Origin: Nostoc sp. ATCC 43529
Lineage (GTDB): Bacteria; Cyanobacteriota; Cyanobacteriia; Cyanobacteriales; Nostocaceae
Direction: 5' to 3'
DNA length: 64,000 nt
Assembly: GCA_003326205.1 (NCBI GenBank)
Contig: LWTK01000042.1
Span: 1 to 64,000, forward strand
Shown here piece after piece: positions 54,505 through 62,587 of the stretch. The notes under the pieces are model-generated. The model did no database searches and was not told the origin of the DNA. It worked only from the letters and a program-made list of their open reading frames with translations. The translations under genes were made by a program, and so were the position numbers. Within the stretch, counting starts at the first letter, position 1; each line of letters starts with the position of its first letter.

Positions 54505-54850
54505 TTCCCTACATTGCTAGCTCTACCCCTACATGGTTAAAATTTTAGCTTTCAGTTACAGAATAATCAGAACACTCTGTTGGTTCTAGCCCACCTATGA
54601 AACTAATCAACGCAAAGGGACACTAGAATTTCAACCAAATTATGAGGTGATGTCTTAAGTTCACTTCTTAAACTGGGACAATCTCTTTCGGATAGTGCGC
54701 TTATGTATCGGCACTAGGGAGTAATGAGTATATGGACAGCGAGGGGAAGTGCGTCAACGCTACCTTTGAAGGTCAACACGCCAGGTCTAAATAGCAAGTG
54801 CTATGGCGTAACCGCCCGCTGGAAGCGATCGCCTCGCAGATGTAAGCATA

Positions 54851-55227
54851 TAAAAAAGTTCAACAATTCTAGTCTCTCAAAGCATTGATTTAGAGTGGTT
54901 GGGTGCAAGCCCCGTAAAAATAAGTTGAACAATTTGGGGCTGGAAAAGGGATTACTACACAACTTTTTCAACACAGAGACACCAAGCTCAAATAAAAAAG
55001 TTGAACAATTAGGAGAGTGATGTTAAGAGAATGTGGGTGCGATCAGCTACGCCCCGCCTTAAGAGCAATGGCGTAACCGCCATGAGCCGATGGCGATCGC
55101 TCTAGTAACAACGTAGCGCGGGCGCGATGTACAGGCAAGCGAGCGATTTATGGACGGATGCTTGGAGCGGGGTAAAGCACCTAACAGAAATTGTTGGACT
55201 TTATTATTTATTGTTGAACTTTTTTAT
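54851..55227. repeat. Iteron-like repeats AAAAAAGTTSAACAATT
   Basis: Three copies in one direction (54851-54868, 54916-54935, 54991-55010) and two in the other (55189-55206, the most diverged, and 55208-55227). The core is GTTGAAC or GTTCAAC, a short palindrome around one base. Spaced repeats of this size resemble binding sites of replication or partition proteins. A further partial site (ACAACTTTTTCAACA) is near 54959. Confidence 0.65.
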
Positions 55228-55333
55228 TCCTCTACAGCAGATTGTGTCTAAATGTAACAATCTTTAAAATCTGGACACAATTAATACTCAGTAAATTATA
55301 GCTTTGCGCCAAACCTTTTACAATCAATATGTC

Positions 55334-55351
55334 GATATCAAAAATGATATC
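55334..55351. promoter_or_regulatory. 18-bp palindrome GATATCAAAAATGATATC at a gene start
   Basis: Ends two bases before the ATG of the 184-residue gene and replaces any ribosome site. A second copy differing at one base is inside the gene (55498-55515). Confidence 0.55.
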
Positions 55352-55353
55352 AA

Positions 55354-55908
55354 ATGCCTGACCAAAAGTCCCCACCAAGCGAGATGATTCGTGTGCCCGT
55401 TCCACTAATTAAGGTGGTTCGGCGACTATCAAAACTACACAGGCAGGGTCATACAATTGCCTTGCTGCAAGCCTTAGAGGAATTACTAATAAAATTTGAT
55501 ATCAATAATGATATCGATGTAACGGCAGGCAGTAAATCAGTCAAACAGCTAGAGAAAAAGCTGGAGAAACTGGAATCCCATCTTGCCGTTCAAGGCTCCT
55601 CGGTGGAAACAAAACTTGAAGCTATCACCAAAAAGCTGGAGCTAATCGAACGGGCAATCGCCTCTGGGAGATTGGGCAACAACAAACCGCGAAGACAAGT
55701 GCACCCGTACCAACAAACACAAGTTGAATTACAACCCAGGACAAATGAAAGTCTTGCCCCAAGACTCGGTGTTAACCCCCAAAGCCTGATTGCTGAAAGA
55801 GAAAAACTCAGCGCCAAAGAATTTTTGAGTTGGTCACGTAACCGCGATCCAATGAGCGTGGGTTGGGAATGGAATGCTCTTGACGAACTGTATCATCCGC
55901 TCAGGTGA
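55354..55908 (+). CDS. Small plasmid-type coiled-coil protein, possible DNA-binding
   Basis: 184 residues. The N-terminus (SEMIRVPVPLIKVVRRLSKL) fits a ribbon or helix DNA-binding start. A coiled coil follows (KQLEKKLEKLESHLAVQGSS and EAITKKLELIERAIASGRLG), then a basic linker and a conserved-looking C-terminus (LSAKEFLSWSRNRDPMSVGW). Its position beside iterons, and two copies of the 18-bp palindrome (one just before the ATG, one in codons 49-54), suggest an autoregulated plasmid maintenance protein. No ParA or Rep gene is nearby. No ribosome site is seen. Confidence 0.6.
   Translation: MPDQKSPPSEMIRVPVPLIKVVRRLSKLHRQGHTIALLQALEELLIKFDINNDIDVTAGSKSVKQLEKKLEKLESHLAVQGSSVETKLEAITKKLELIERAIASGRLGNNKPRRQVHPYQQTQVELQPRTNESLAPRLGVNPQSLIAEREKLSAKEFLSWSRNRDPMSVGWEWNALDELYHPLR
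55498..55515. promoter_or_regulatory. Second copy of the 18-bp palindrome inside the gene
   Basis: GATATCAATAATGATATC, encoding DINNDI, differs from the upstream copy at one position. A transcribed operator-like site is possible. Confidence 0.5.
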
Positions 55909-55996
55909 CGCAAGCATTCACATTTCTGGGGTAGTGGCTCAATGGGCTACGTGGCGATCGCCGCTAATTTCTAATCGGGGCATATCTCACAAAGCC

Positions 55997-57067
55997 TCAG
56001 CGATATCGTTTGAGGTTAAGAGAGCTAGCTTCATCTTCACCCACGTGTAAATAGTTGTCTATCGTGATTTTCCCTGACGAGTGGCCCAGCGTTTTAGTGA
56101 TGATGTGAATAGGCGTGTTTTTAGCAGCATGGGTAGCGTGGCTGTGCCGTAACCAGTGTGGGGAGGGGATGCGACTTAACCCTGCTACTTCGGCAATGGA
56201 TTTGATGATGCGGCGGATGTGGCGATCGCAAATGGGTTCACCCGTTTTTTGGCTTGTGAAAAGCGGCTCGGTTTTGTCTTTAGTATGTTGTCGATTAGCC
56301 AAAAGGTATTGGTAAAGTTCTATCGGTATGGGAACATCGCGCTCCTTGTCTCCTTTGCCTACCACTTTAATGTAAGGTAGCCCGGACTGATTTGAATGCA
56401 TGGTAGCCCAGGTTAAACCACTCTCACCTACCCGAATAGCACCGTAGTAAAAAAGCTCCAGAATTAGTTGGTTGCGTTGCGCTTGTATCTTTTTGTGAGG
56501 AGTGGGGGCTTGTTCTACAACTTGTGCAGCTGCATCGAATAGGATTTCAATCTCAGTCTCAGTCAGGGTGCGCTCCTTAATCTTTTTGCGCTCCGGAGGT
56601 ACTTTCAACAACATTGCAGGGTTGGCCCGCAAGTAGCCTACATCGCAAGCGTAGCGCAGAAAGCTTTTAAGGGAAGCAAGGCGACGGCGGACGGAAGCAC
56701 GAGCAATTTCCCCTGTTTTCTCTTTTTTAAGTAGGTGGGCTTTGTAATTGTCCACATCTTCTTTGGTGGTGGTGTGCAGGTTTAAATTATCTAAGTCTGG
56801 ATAGTCAATGCCTAGTCGCCACTGAACAAAGTGCATCACGTCATTTCGGTATGCTCGCACAGTTTGCTCTGACTCCCTACTGGTGAGCCAACTAGAAAAC
56901 AGTTCGCTGGTAGTTTCCGCCCCAGTGATTTTGGGTGTGCCAGTTGCCTGTACCACCGCTTCGACTGTTGCTTTGATCACCGCTAGTTGTTCCGGTGATA
57001 ACTGAGCGATCGCCACCCCTAATTCTTCTGTATCTACACCTGCGTCTGTACGTGATAACGTCATCAC
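55997..57067 (-). CDS. Tyrosine recombinase (phage integrase/Xer-type)
   Basis: 356 residues. A SAM-like N-terminal domain (about 40-160), with SRESEQTVRAYRNDVMHFVQ, and a catalytic C-domain (about 170-356). The catalytic residues are present: Arg at about 211 (YYGAIRVGES), Lys in VVGKGDKERDVP, HxxR in SPHWLRHSHATHA (about 303-310), the last His in LGHSSGKITI and nucleophile Tyr in DNYLHV. It cuts and joins DNA for integration, or for dimer resolution as Xer does. Location in a plasmid-type block near iterons suggests either. No attachment-site repeat was identified. Confidence 0.9.
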   Translation of the reverse strand: MMTLSRTDAGVDTEELGVAIAQLSPEQLAVIKATVEAVVQATGTPKITGAETTSELFSSWLTSRESEQTVRAYRNDVMHFVQWRLGIDYPDLDNLNLHTTTKEDVDNYKAHLLKKEKTGEIARASVRRRLASLKSFLRYACDVGYLRANPAMLLKVPPERKKIKERTLTETEIEILFDAAAQVVEQAPTPHKKIQAQRNQLILELFYYGAIRVGESGLTWATMHSNQSGLPYIKVVGKGDKERDVPIPIELYQYLLANRQHTKDKTEPLFTSQKTGEPICDRHIRRIIKSIAEVAGLSRIPSPHWLRHSHATHAAKNTPIHIITKTLGHSSGKITIDNYLHVGEDEASSLNLKRYR

Positions 57068-57732
57068 ACAGCCTCAAAATAATACGCGGGATAAAGCGGG
57101 TTTATCCGCCCGAAAAAAATGTCCGATAACGTTTGTTCCCAGACATTTTTAGTCTCATTCTACTCCCCCTTGCTACTCTACTCACTACTAACAAAAAGGG
57201 TTTTGCCAAATTAATTGAAATGTTAACTTGTGTGAACGCACGAGTCGGTTTTCTGATACTCCTTTGCAAGGGCCTTCATCAGGCTTAGTATCCAAAACTA
57301 CTCAAGTCATAGACATCCTGAAATTAATTCACCGCCCGTGTTTGTTCCGGAAGCTGATGCTGTCGATGGCGTAACCGCCCGCCGTAGGCGATGACCTCCG
57401 GTCGGTCGGAGACCATCGCACCAATAAAGTGCAGATAATTCTCGTGAAAGCGCAATTTACCTACCTTGGTACGCCGTAAAATCCATCGTGTCAAGTCTAA
57501 TTTGTTATTGAAATTCGGAAATCCTTTTCTAGTAAAGGCTACAGGTTTTAGGGGTAGACGGTAATTGCCAACCCACCCACAGAACCTGTATTTTGAAAAT
57601 CCCTTGCGCTGCGATGGCACAAAGCGCCTACGGTGGGCGATCGCAGCACAATTAGGCTTTGCCTAGAGACTGGCATTCCAGAAAATGCCTATAATGTCTT
57701 CCTAGATGACAATTAATTGTTAAGTGGACATT
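57068..57732. other. 665-bp region with REP-like repeats, no clear gene
   Basis: Contains a REP-like palindrome near 57365-57410 (GGCGTAACCGCCCGCCGTAG) and one near 57612-57645. A 98-residue minus-strand frame (57324-57620) reads partly through repeats and is not counted as a gene. Confidence 0.5.
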
Positions 57733-58956
57733 TTAGCTTGGTGTCAGCGTTAATTCTTCATGCTTGCTGGAGTTGACAATTTTCACCAAGTGCTGATTGA
57801 GATAACTTTGGGCCGAAATGTACAGACTTTCCCAAATCTCTTGATTGCGACAAATTTTAGTCCCCACTGTATTTCCTGCTGTTTTCTCCGATATCAAGTA
57901 TTTACGGTAATAGTTAACCCACAGGTGTTGGAGAAAGTTTTCGGCGAATTCATCAAAAGGAATAATCCAGTTATAGTCTTGGTCTAGGAATACCCGATAG
58001 GATGCAATTATGGGTAGTGCGAGGTCAGTTGGCGCACCAAACCCAAACGAGTACTTGCTATCGGGGAGAAGGGTAGTTTTGCGTGTATCAATTGATGCTA
58101 AATCGTTGACACCCTTTCTTCTGGGGTTGCTGATATGTTCTTGGATGATTTCGTACAGTCTTTGCTCTATCCACAGAGCTTTGGGAAGTAGAGGCAGTAG
58201 AAGAGTTAATCTTTCCCTCTCAGTGTCTGTGATTTGGCTTGGGGTGTTCGTACCTGTAGGGTGCTTGCTTCGTTTATTGCCGTCGGGATTGTATCTATTT
58301 CTGTCGAGGCAGTTGATCAGCTTGAACAAGTGGTTAACATTACACTGGGCATTTCTAGGAGCGCCGCTTTGGTTTTGGTAATAGGCTATTCTAAATTTTC
58401 TATCTTCTGCTCTTTCTAACTGGGCTAAATACTGCTTGATAAATTTGTAATCTCCCCTGGCGTTGACTTTGGAGCGAGAATCCACTGGCGATGTGGTATT
58501 GGATGCGAGAGCGATATCTTTAGCCTCCTCTTCCTGGAGTCCGATGTGGATGGTAACTTTGACTCTGGCAAGGCTGAGGTCATATTTGTAATTTTTAGCT
58601 TGCTCAAATGCTAAAACTGTGTGACCTCCATTGATAATGCCATCGCTACCCCCCTCGTTAGCTTCTAAAACTTCTAGTTCCAGTTCGGTTTTGTTTTTGC
58701 TAGGTTTAACTTTATTCGCTGACAGAACGATTCCACTGTGACGAGAGAAGAATTTTTCTGGTTGAGTCGTCACAGAGTCAAAGATTTGTCGGTATGTCGC
58801 ACTTTTGCGGTTAGGTTCTCGGATGTTGGGTTCTAGGGGTAGGTCTGTCGGGAAGCCGTCCACATGGGCGGTGGCGATGATGCAATTGGGGTTTGCATGG
58901 AAATAGTTGTCTACTTTAATAATCCAGTTTTTCGGCATGGGTGGTTTCTGCATCAA
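57733..58956 (-). CDS. AIPR-family protein (abortive phage infection type)
   Basis: 407 residues, soluble. The core is EANEGGSDGIINGGHTVLAF (about 90-110; the NGG-H/Q-T motif of AIPR proteins), then VKVTIHIGLQEEEAKDIALA and NTTSPVDSRSKVNARGDYKF (the N-T-S/Q-x-P-V motif). AIPR proteins are known from lactococcal abortive infection and relate to the DGQHR/DndB-like family. Full length for the family; the C-terminal half is helical. It sits 0.8 kb from the pPIWI-RE genes in the same strand, so it may be part of the same defence region, though not the same operon. Confidence 0.75.
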   Translation of the reverse strand: MMQKPPMPKNWIIKVDNYFHANPNCIIATAHVDGFPTDLPLEPNIREPNRKSATYRQIFDSVTTQPEKFFSRHSGIVLSANKVKPSKNKTELELEVLEANEGGSDGIINGGHTVLAFEQAKNYKYDLSLARVKVTIHIGLQEEEAKDIALASNTTSPVDSRSKVNARGDYKFIKQYLAQLERAEDRKFRIAYYQNQSGAPRNAQCNVNHLFKLINCLDRNRYNPDGNKRSKHPTGTNTPSQITDTERERLTLLLPLLPKALWIEQRLYEIIQEHISNPRRKGVNDLASIDTRKTTLLPDSKYSFGFGAPTDLALPIIASYRVFLDQDYNWIIPFDEFAENFLQHLWVNYYRKYLISEKTAGNTVGTKICRNQEIWESLYISAQSYLNQHLVKIVNSSKHEELTLTPS

Positions 58957-59413
58957 AGCGATACATTCTCAATTATTCTTCTGGTGGGAAGAAGCTCGCG
59001 CTTAAAGATTATATTTTGTAATTTATGTCTAAAATTGTTGCAATTGAGGTTACAGTGCCAAAACGGGTTGCATTGTACGCTAAGGGTGAAAAGCAGATTA
59101 GATAGGGCTTTGGGAGTTCAAATCTGATTTGAATTATGAGTAGCTTAGTATCAAACTACAATTAAGCTTATTTGTAAACCGTAGTTTTTATTGGCATCTA
59201 ACTAAATTTGACAATATTTTTCACTAATTTACCCAAATTTAAAAATACGGGTTATAATAGTTTCAGTAGATAGCCCATGCGAATTTGAGTGCAGATAACC
59301 GAAAGGTTAAGGACTCGCTTTTGCGTGGGCTATTTGCTGTTTACCTATACTGAAGTCTATTTTTACTCCTTGTTTAAGTTGGAGTTACTAACTAAACTAC
59401 AACGGACAAGAAT
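58957..59413. other. Non-coding region with an RNA element and promoter
   Basis: TATAAT at 59253-59258, then a structured element at 59270-59333. A 26-codon frame at 59025-59105 was not counted as a gene. Confidence 0.5.
59270..59333 (+). ncRNA. Predicted structured RNA or 5' leader, unassigned family
   Basis: Three stacked helices: a 14-bp outer stem (59270-59283 with 59320-59333, including two G-U pairs), an inner GAGT/ACTC pairing (59287-59290 with 59313-59316), and a 5-bp hairpin TAACC-GAAA-GGTTA (59296-59309) with a GNRA tetraloop. A TATAAT box sits 12 bases upstream. It lies 80 bases before the 46-residue gene, so it may be a cis-acting leader or small RNA. It matches no riboswitch consensus that I recall. 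Confidence 0.55.
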
Positions 59414-59554
59414 ATGATTACCCAACAATTCCGCCCAAGACGCACCAGCCAAAAAGCTGCTAGCAACGCTGGTAAAGTTCTACGTGACCCTAACTCTACT
59501 CCAGAGCAAAGGTCGGCGGCTGGATCTGCGCTAGTTCAACGGAGGTGGTCTTAA
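59414..59554 (+). CDS. Small conserved protein, 46 residues
   Basis: ATG at 59414, reading MITQQFRPRRTSQKAASNAG, KVLRDPNSTPEQRSAAGSAL, VQRRWS. The pattern (A-x-N-A-G-K-V-L-R-D-P...RSAAGSALVQR) recalls small proteins seen in plasmids and genomes of many bacteria, of unknown use. The distance to the RNA element is 80 bases; AACGGACAAG before the start is a weak ribosome site. Confidence 0.6.
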   Translation: MITQQFRPRRTSQKAASNAGKVLRDPNSTPEQRSAAGSALVQRRWS

Positions 59555-59792
59555 TTCCCTTTCCGCCTGACCGCACAATCTTTTAATCTTTTGTGTTATT
59601 TTTGACTTGAAGGGGTCTGTACACCAGTGGGTTTAGAGCCACATTGTACGCAACCAATAAAAATAGAAAATGCCCCAATCAAACGCTTGCGTCAACCTCT
59701 GGCTATTGCTTTACTAGCTTCAATTAATTACTAGTTTGAATTTTTTACATCCATATAGTCGATACAAGTAACTCTTAACCAGAATATCAAGT
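59555..59792. other. Short intergenic region before the pPIWI-RE gene end
   Basis: No gene; the 46-residue and pPIWI-RE genes converge here. No clear terminator was identified. Confidence 0.5.
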
Positions 59793-62582
59793 CTAAAATA
59801 AGCTCAATTGGATATATTCTGGGGCTTGCTCAGTTAAAGATTCATCTAACAAATCATCCTCAAAATCATCGAAGTCTTCCTCCACATTTGATCGTGATAT
59901 ATATTCAGAAATTTGATGACCTGAATGAACTGGTTGTGGCAATAAAGTTACTATCTCTGCATCGATAAATGGAGAGGCTTCTCGCAGTCTATGTATTATT
60001 AATGTCCATTCTTCTGGCTTATCTTCTGATTGGAGAGATAACCAAGAAATTTCTAGCGCAGATTGGTTCCATCCTGGTTTTGATACTCTATCACGTTGCC
60101 TTGAATTTGCGGGTCTTTTTGCAGATTGAGGGGAACGACCTATTGAGTAAAAGGCAGAGCTAAAATCCGGGTTATGATAAATGCCACTATACCTGTTAAA
60201 CCCAGATATAGGACAAACGTGAGCTACCAAACCATCACTGGAATATCGTAGTCTAGCTACACGCAGAAGTTGCGGATTTTGGCAAGAAAGAAGTTTGTTT
60301 TGATGCCAAAGATTATTTGGGTCTTTCGCCTCGTCTCCTGACACAAGTTTTAAAAGTGAAGGAAGGTCTTGGCGGAGATTTTGGTCATCTAATAATAGTA
60401 GAGTTGGATTTTTTATTTCTAAATCTGCAAAAGCTCGGCCCACAAAGTTTTTTATCTGCTCTGAGGTATAGTTTGAGTTATACTTCTGCTCAAACATGGC
60501 TACCGTGAATAAACTTTCATCATATGGCATCCAAGTCGGCCCATAATCCCCTGGTAAACACACCTGCATTTGAGATGAATTATTTTCTGAAGGGATTTTG
60601 ATAAGTATAGGGATAACTACCTTTGTTTCTCCTTTATTTCGAGCGTTGAGGCGAATTATTTTGATAGCAATTATATCTAAATTATGAGGCAGTGATGTTT
60701 GATAAAACCCCGTATAAAAGGGTATACCTAAAGGAAAATTTAACTGACGCATTAAATCTAAAATTGCATTTAAGCACCTTGCTTTGTAAGCTTTTTTTTG
60801 TGTATTTAACTTGTTTTTTTTACTTTCATAGTTTTTAACTTGTTTTTCGTCATTAGAATCTATAGGAGCAAAGTCTTCTGGATTGATATATTCCGTTTCT
60901 GGTTGTAAAAATTGACTTACCCAACTTGCATAAGCGTGTCCCCAACGAATTGCTGCTTTTGGGTCAGTTAACCTCCTTTGCTTGTCGAATTTCCGGTAAT
61001 CAACTAACTCGATAAGAATACCTCGTTTTTCGTTACTAGGTTTAGGCTGCGTTACCAGTTGGCGTTCGATTAGTCTAGCTCTGTTTTTGCTGGCGGCTGC
61101 TTTGGCTTGACCAGAATAAGAACCACCTAAAGATAAAGGAGAAAGCCATTCATTAGGCAAGGGAGTTTTGTCTACTTTCAATAAATAACTTTCTCCTAAA
61201 CAGTTGGTAAATTTGTAAGTTTCATTGTCTATTTCTTGAACAGTTCCTTGTACTTGTTTGCTTTCTAAAAATTCTCTAAACACCTCTAACAAAGTGTTTA
61301 CTGAATTAGACGAAATCCTAATGCGGTAGACTTGCTCACTGATGGTAAATGTTTCTTTAGGTTTAGAAAGTCGCCGTTTTCTGCAATGACTAAAGTCTAT
61401 TTTATTGATGATTGGCGCTGCCACTACTCCAGGCGGTAAAGCTGTTGTTAATCTTTCAAATAACTCAAATCTATCAGCTGGTTCTAGCCCAACTCCTACT
61501 GGGTGAGAACCTAGTCGCGTTCTGTGTGATAGTAAATATTGTGGTGCATATTTTGCGGGGTCGCTTAAAAACTGCATTGGTTCTGGAATATCGATATGAG
61601 GAGCTATCATCGTCAAAATTTTGTCAATTCTAGCTTTCCAAATAACCGAGTCATGTCGCATTAACTTGAGGTTGATTAGAGTAGTTTCTCGTTCTACACT
61701 TGGATCTGAATTTGGCTTGAGCCATCCTAAATTTTCCATTGCTACATAAACGCTGCTGTCTTCTCCTTTCGGCAGGAATATTTTTTGTCTGGCACCGGGA
61801 AGTGGTTGATTTCCCGGATTGTCCCAAGCAGTCATAGGTTTAGAAATATAGCGTCTAATACCTGCTTGAAATAGCAACAAGTAGGGAGTTTTGCCGTTAG
61901 GAGGAGCGATATAAAACTTTAAGTAATATGAATACCTAGCTACTTGTTCAGCATTATTGGAAGGTGAATAGTTGATAGGAGGCCAGGTAACTAGATAAGC
62001 CTCTTTGCCAGTAGATGGAGACACCACTAAAGGCCAATATTCTTCATGACCATTAGCATTCCTTAAACCTAACTGAAATCCCTTTCTAGTTAACCAGCGT
62101 GCTATGAGTTCAGGCAAGACCACTTCTAGAACATCAAAGGGAGCATTTTTTAAATTTATGAGTTCCCAATTTAATTTGGCACGGCCTGACTCTATCTCAG
62201 CTAGGACGGATTTGACTACTTTCAGGTCATAGTTGACTGACAACCAATTTTGTATAATTGCCCAAAATTGGTTTAAATCAATTAAACCACTATAAGCATG
62301 AACAATTATCCAATACTCTGGTCTAATTTCTGGAACGCGAGAAAAGGAGTTAGGAAAAATGTAGAGAATGTCAGAGGCACAACCTCTTAAAGCTGCATAG
62401 AGACTCAGTATGGGAGGAGTATGGTCTACATCTGCTAGACCTTTTATAATGTCTATCCAAGTTACCGGCAGTCTTAATCCATACACTTCTCCCATGACTA
62501 AAGGGTCAAAATTATTATTGAATAACCAAGCTAAAGTCTGTAGCCTGTCAATGGGAGGTAATTGTTCTTGTGCTTGAGTCAT
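59793..62582 (-). CDS. pPIWI-RE family protein (prokaryotic Argonaute-related)
   Basis: 929 residues. The N-terminal 400 residues are the pPIWI-RE specific module. A middle segment, DPKAAIRWGHAYASWVSQFL (about 553-572), is a family marker. The C-terminal PIWI-like domain includes QVCLPGDYGPTWMPYDESLF, NPTLLLLDDQNLRQDLPSLL, LRVARLRYSSDGLVAHVCPI (the conserved Arg) and the final PQPVHSGHQISEYIS, in the position of the Argonaute C-terminal helix. pPIWI-RE proteins have been proposed to act in defence against mobile DNA, with an R-loop-active helicase and a nuclease. It starts 5 bp after the helicase stop, in one operon. The usual nuclease partner was not found in the window. Confidence 0.85.
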   Translation of the reverse strand: MTQAQEQLPPIDRLQTLAWLFNNNFDPLVMGEVYGLRLPVTWIDIIKGLADVDHTPPILSLYAALRGCASDILYIFPNSFSRVPEIRPEYWIIVHAYSGLIDLNQFWAIIQNWLSVNYDLKVVKSVLAEIESGRAKLNWELINLKNAPFDVLEVVLPELIARWLTRKGFQLGLRNANGHEEYWPLVVSPSTGKEAYLVTWPPINYSPSNNAEQVARYSYYLKFYIAPPNGKTPYLLLFQAGIRRYISKPMTAWDNPGNQPLPGARQKIFLPKGEDSSVYVAMENLGWLKPNSDPSVERETTLINLKLMRHDSVIWKARIDKILTMIAPHIDIPEPMQFLSDPAKYAPQYLLSHRTRLGSHPVGVGLEPADRFELFERLTTALPPGVVAAPIINKIDFSHCRKRRLSKPKETFTISEQVYRIRISSNSVNTLLEVFREFLESKQVQGTVQEIDNETYKFTNCLGESYLLKVDKTPLPNEWLSPLSLGGSYSGQAKAAASKNRARLIERQLVTQPKPSNEKRGILIELVDYRKFDKQRRLTDPKAAIRWGHAYASWVSQFLQPETEYINPEDFAPIDSNDEKQVKNYESKKNKLNTQKKAYKARCLNAILDLMRQLNFPLGIPFYTGFYQTSLPHNLDIIAIKIIRLNARNKGETKVVIPILIKIPSENNSSQMQVCLPGDYGPTWMPYDESLFTVAMFEQKYNSNYTSEQIKNFVGRAFADLEIKNPTLLLLDDQNLRQDLPSLLKLVSGDEAKDPNNLWHQNKLLSCQNPQLLRVARLRYSSDGLVAHVCPISGFNRYSGIYHNPDFSSAFYSIGRSPQSAKRPANSRQRDRVSKPGWNQSALEISWLSLQSEDKPEEWTLIIHRLREASPFIDAEIVTLLPQPVHSGHQISEYISRSNVEEDFDDFEDDLLDESLTEQAPEYIQLSLF

Positions 62583-62587
62583 TTTAT

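Larger units (their letters stand above)
54505..55353. other. 849-bp non-coding region, candidate plasmid origin or partition site
   Basis: No gene. It holds five iteron-like repeats (next entry), HIP1 sites, and REP-like palindromes near 54800 and 55070. It lies directly before the small repeat-flanked gene at 55354. Confidence 0.5.

Noticed and set aside
57324-57620. 98-residue minus-strand frame
   Set aside because: Its C-terminal part is the translation of a REP-like repeat, and the rest has no recognised family or ribosome site.
59025-59105. 26-codon frame (MSKIVAIEVTVPKRVALYAK)
   Set aside because: Too short and without a ribosome site; possibly a remnant, not counted as a gene.
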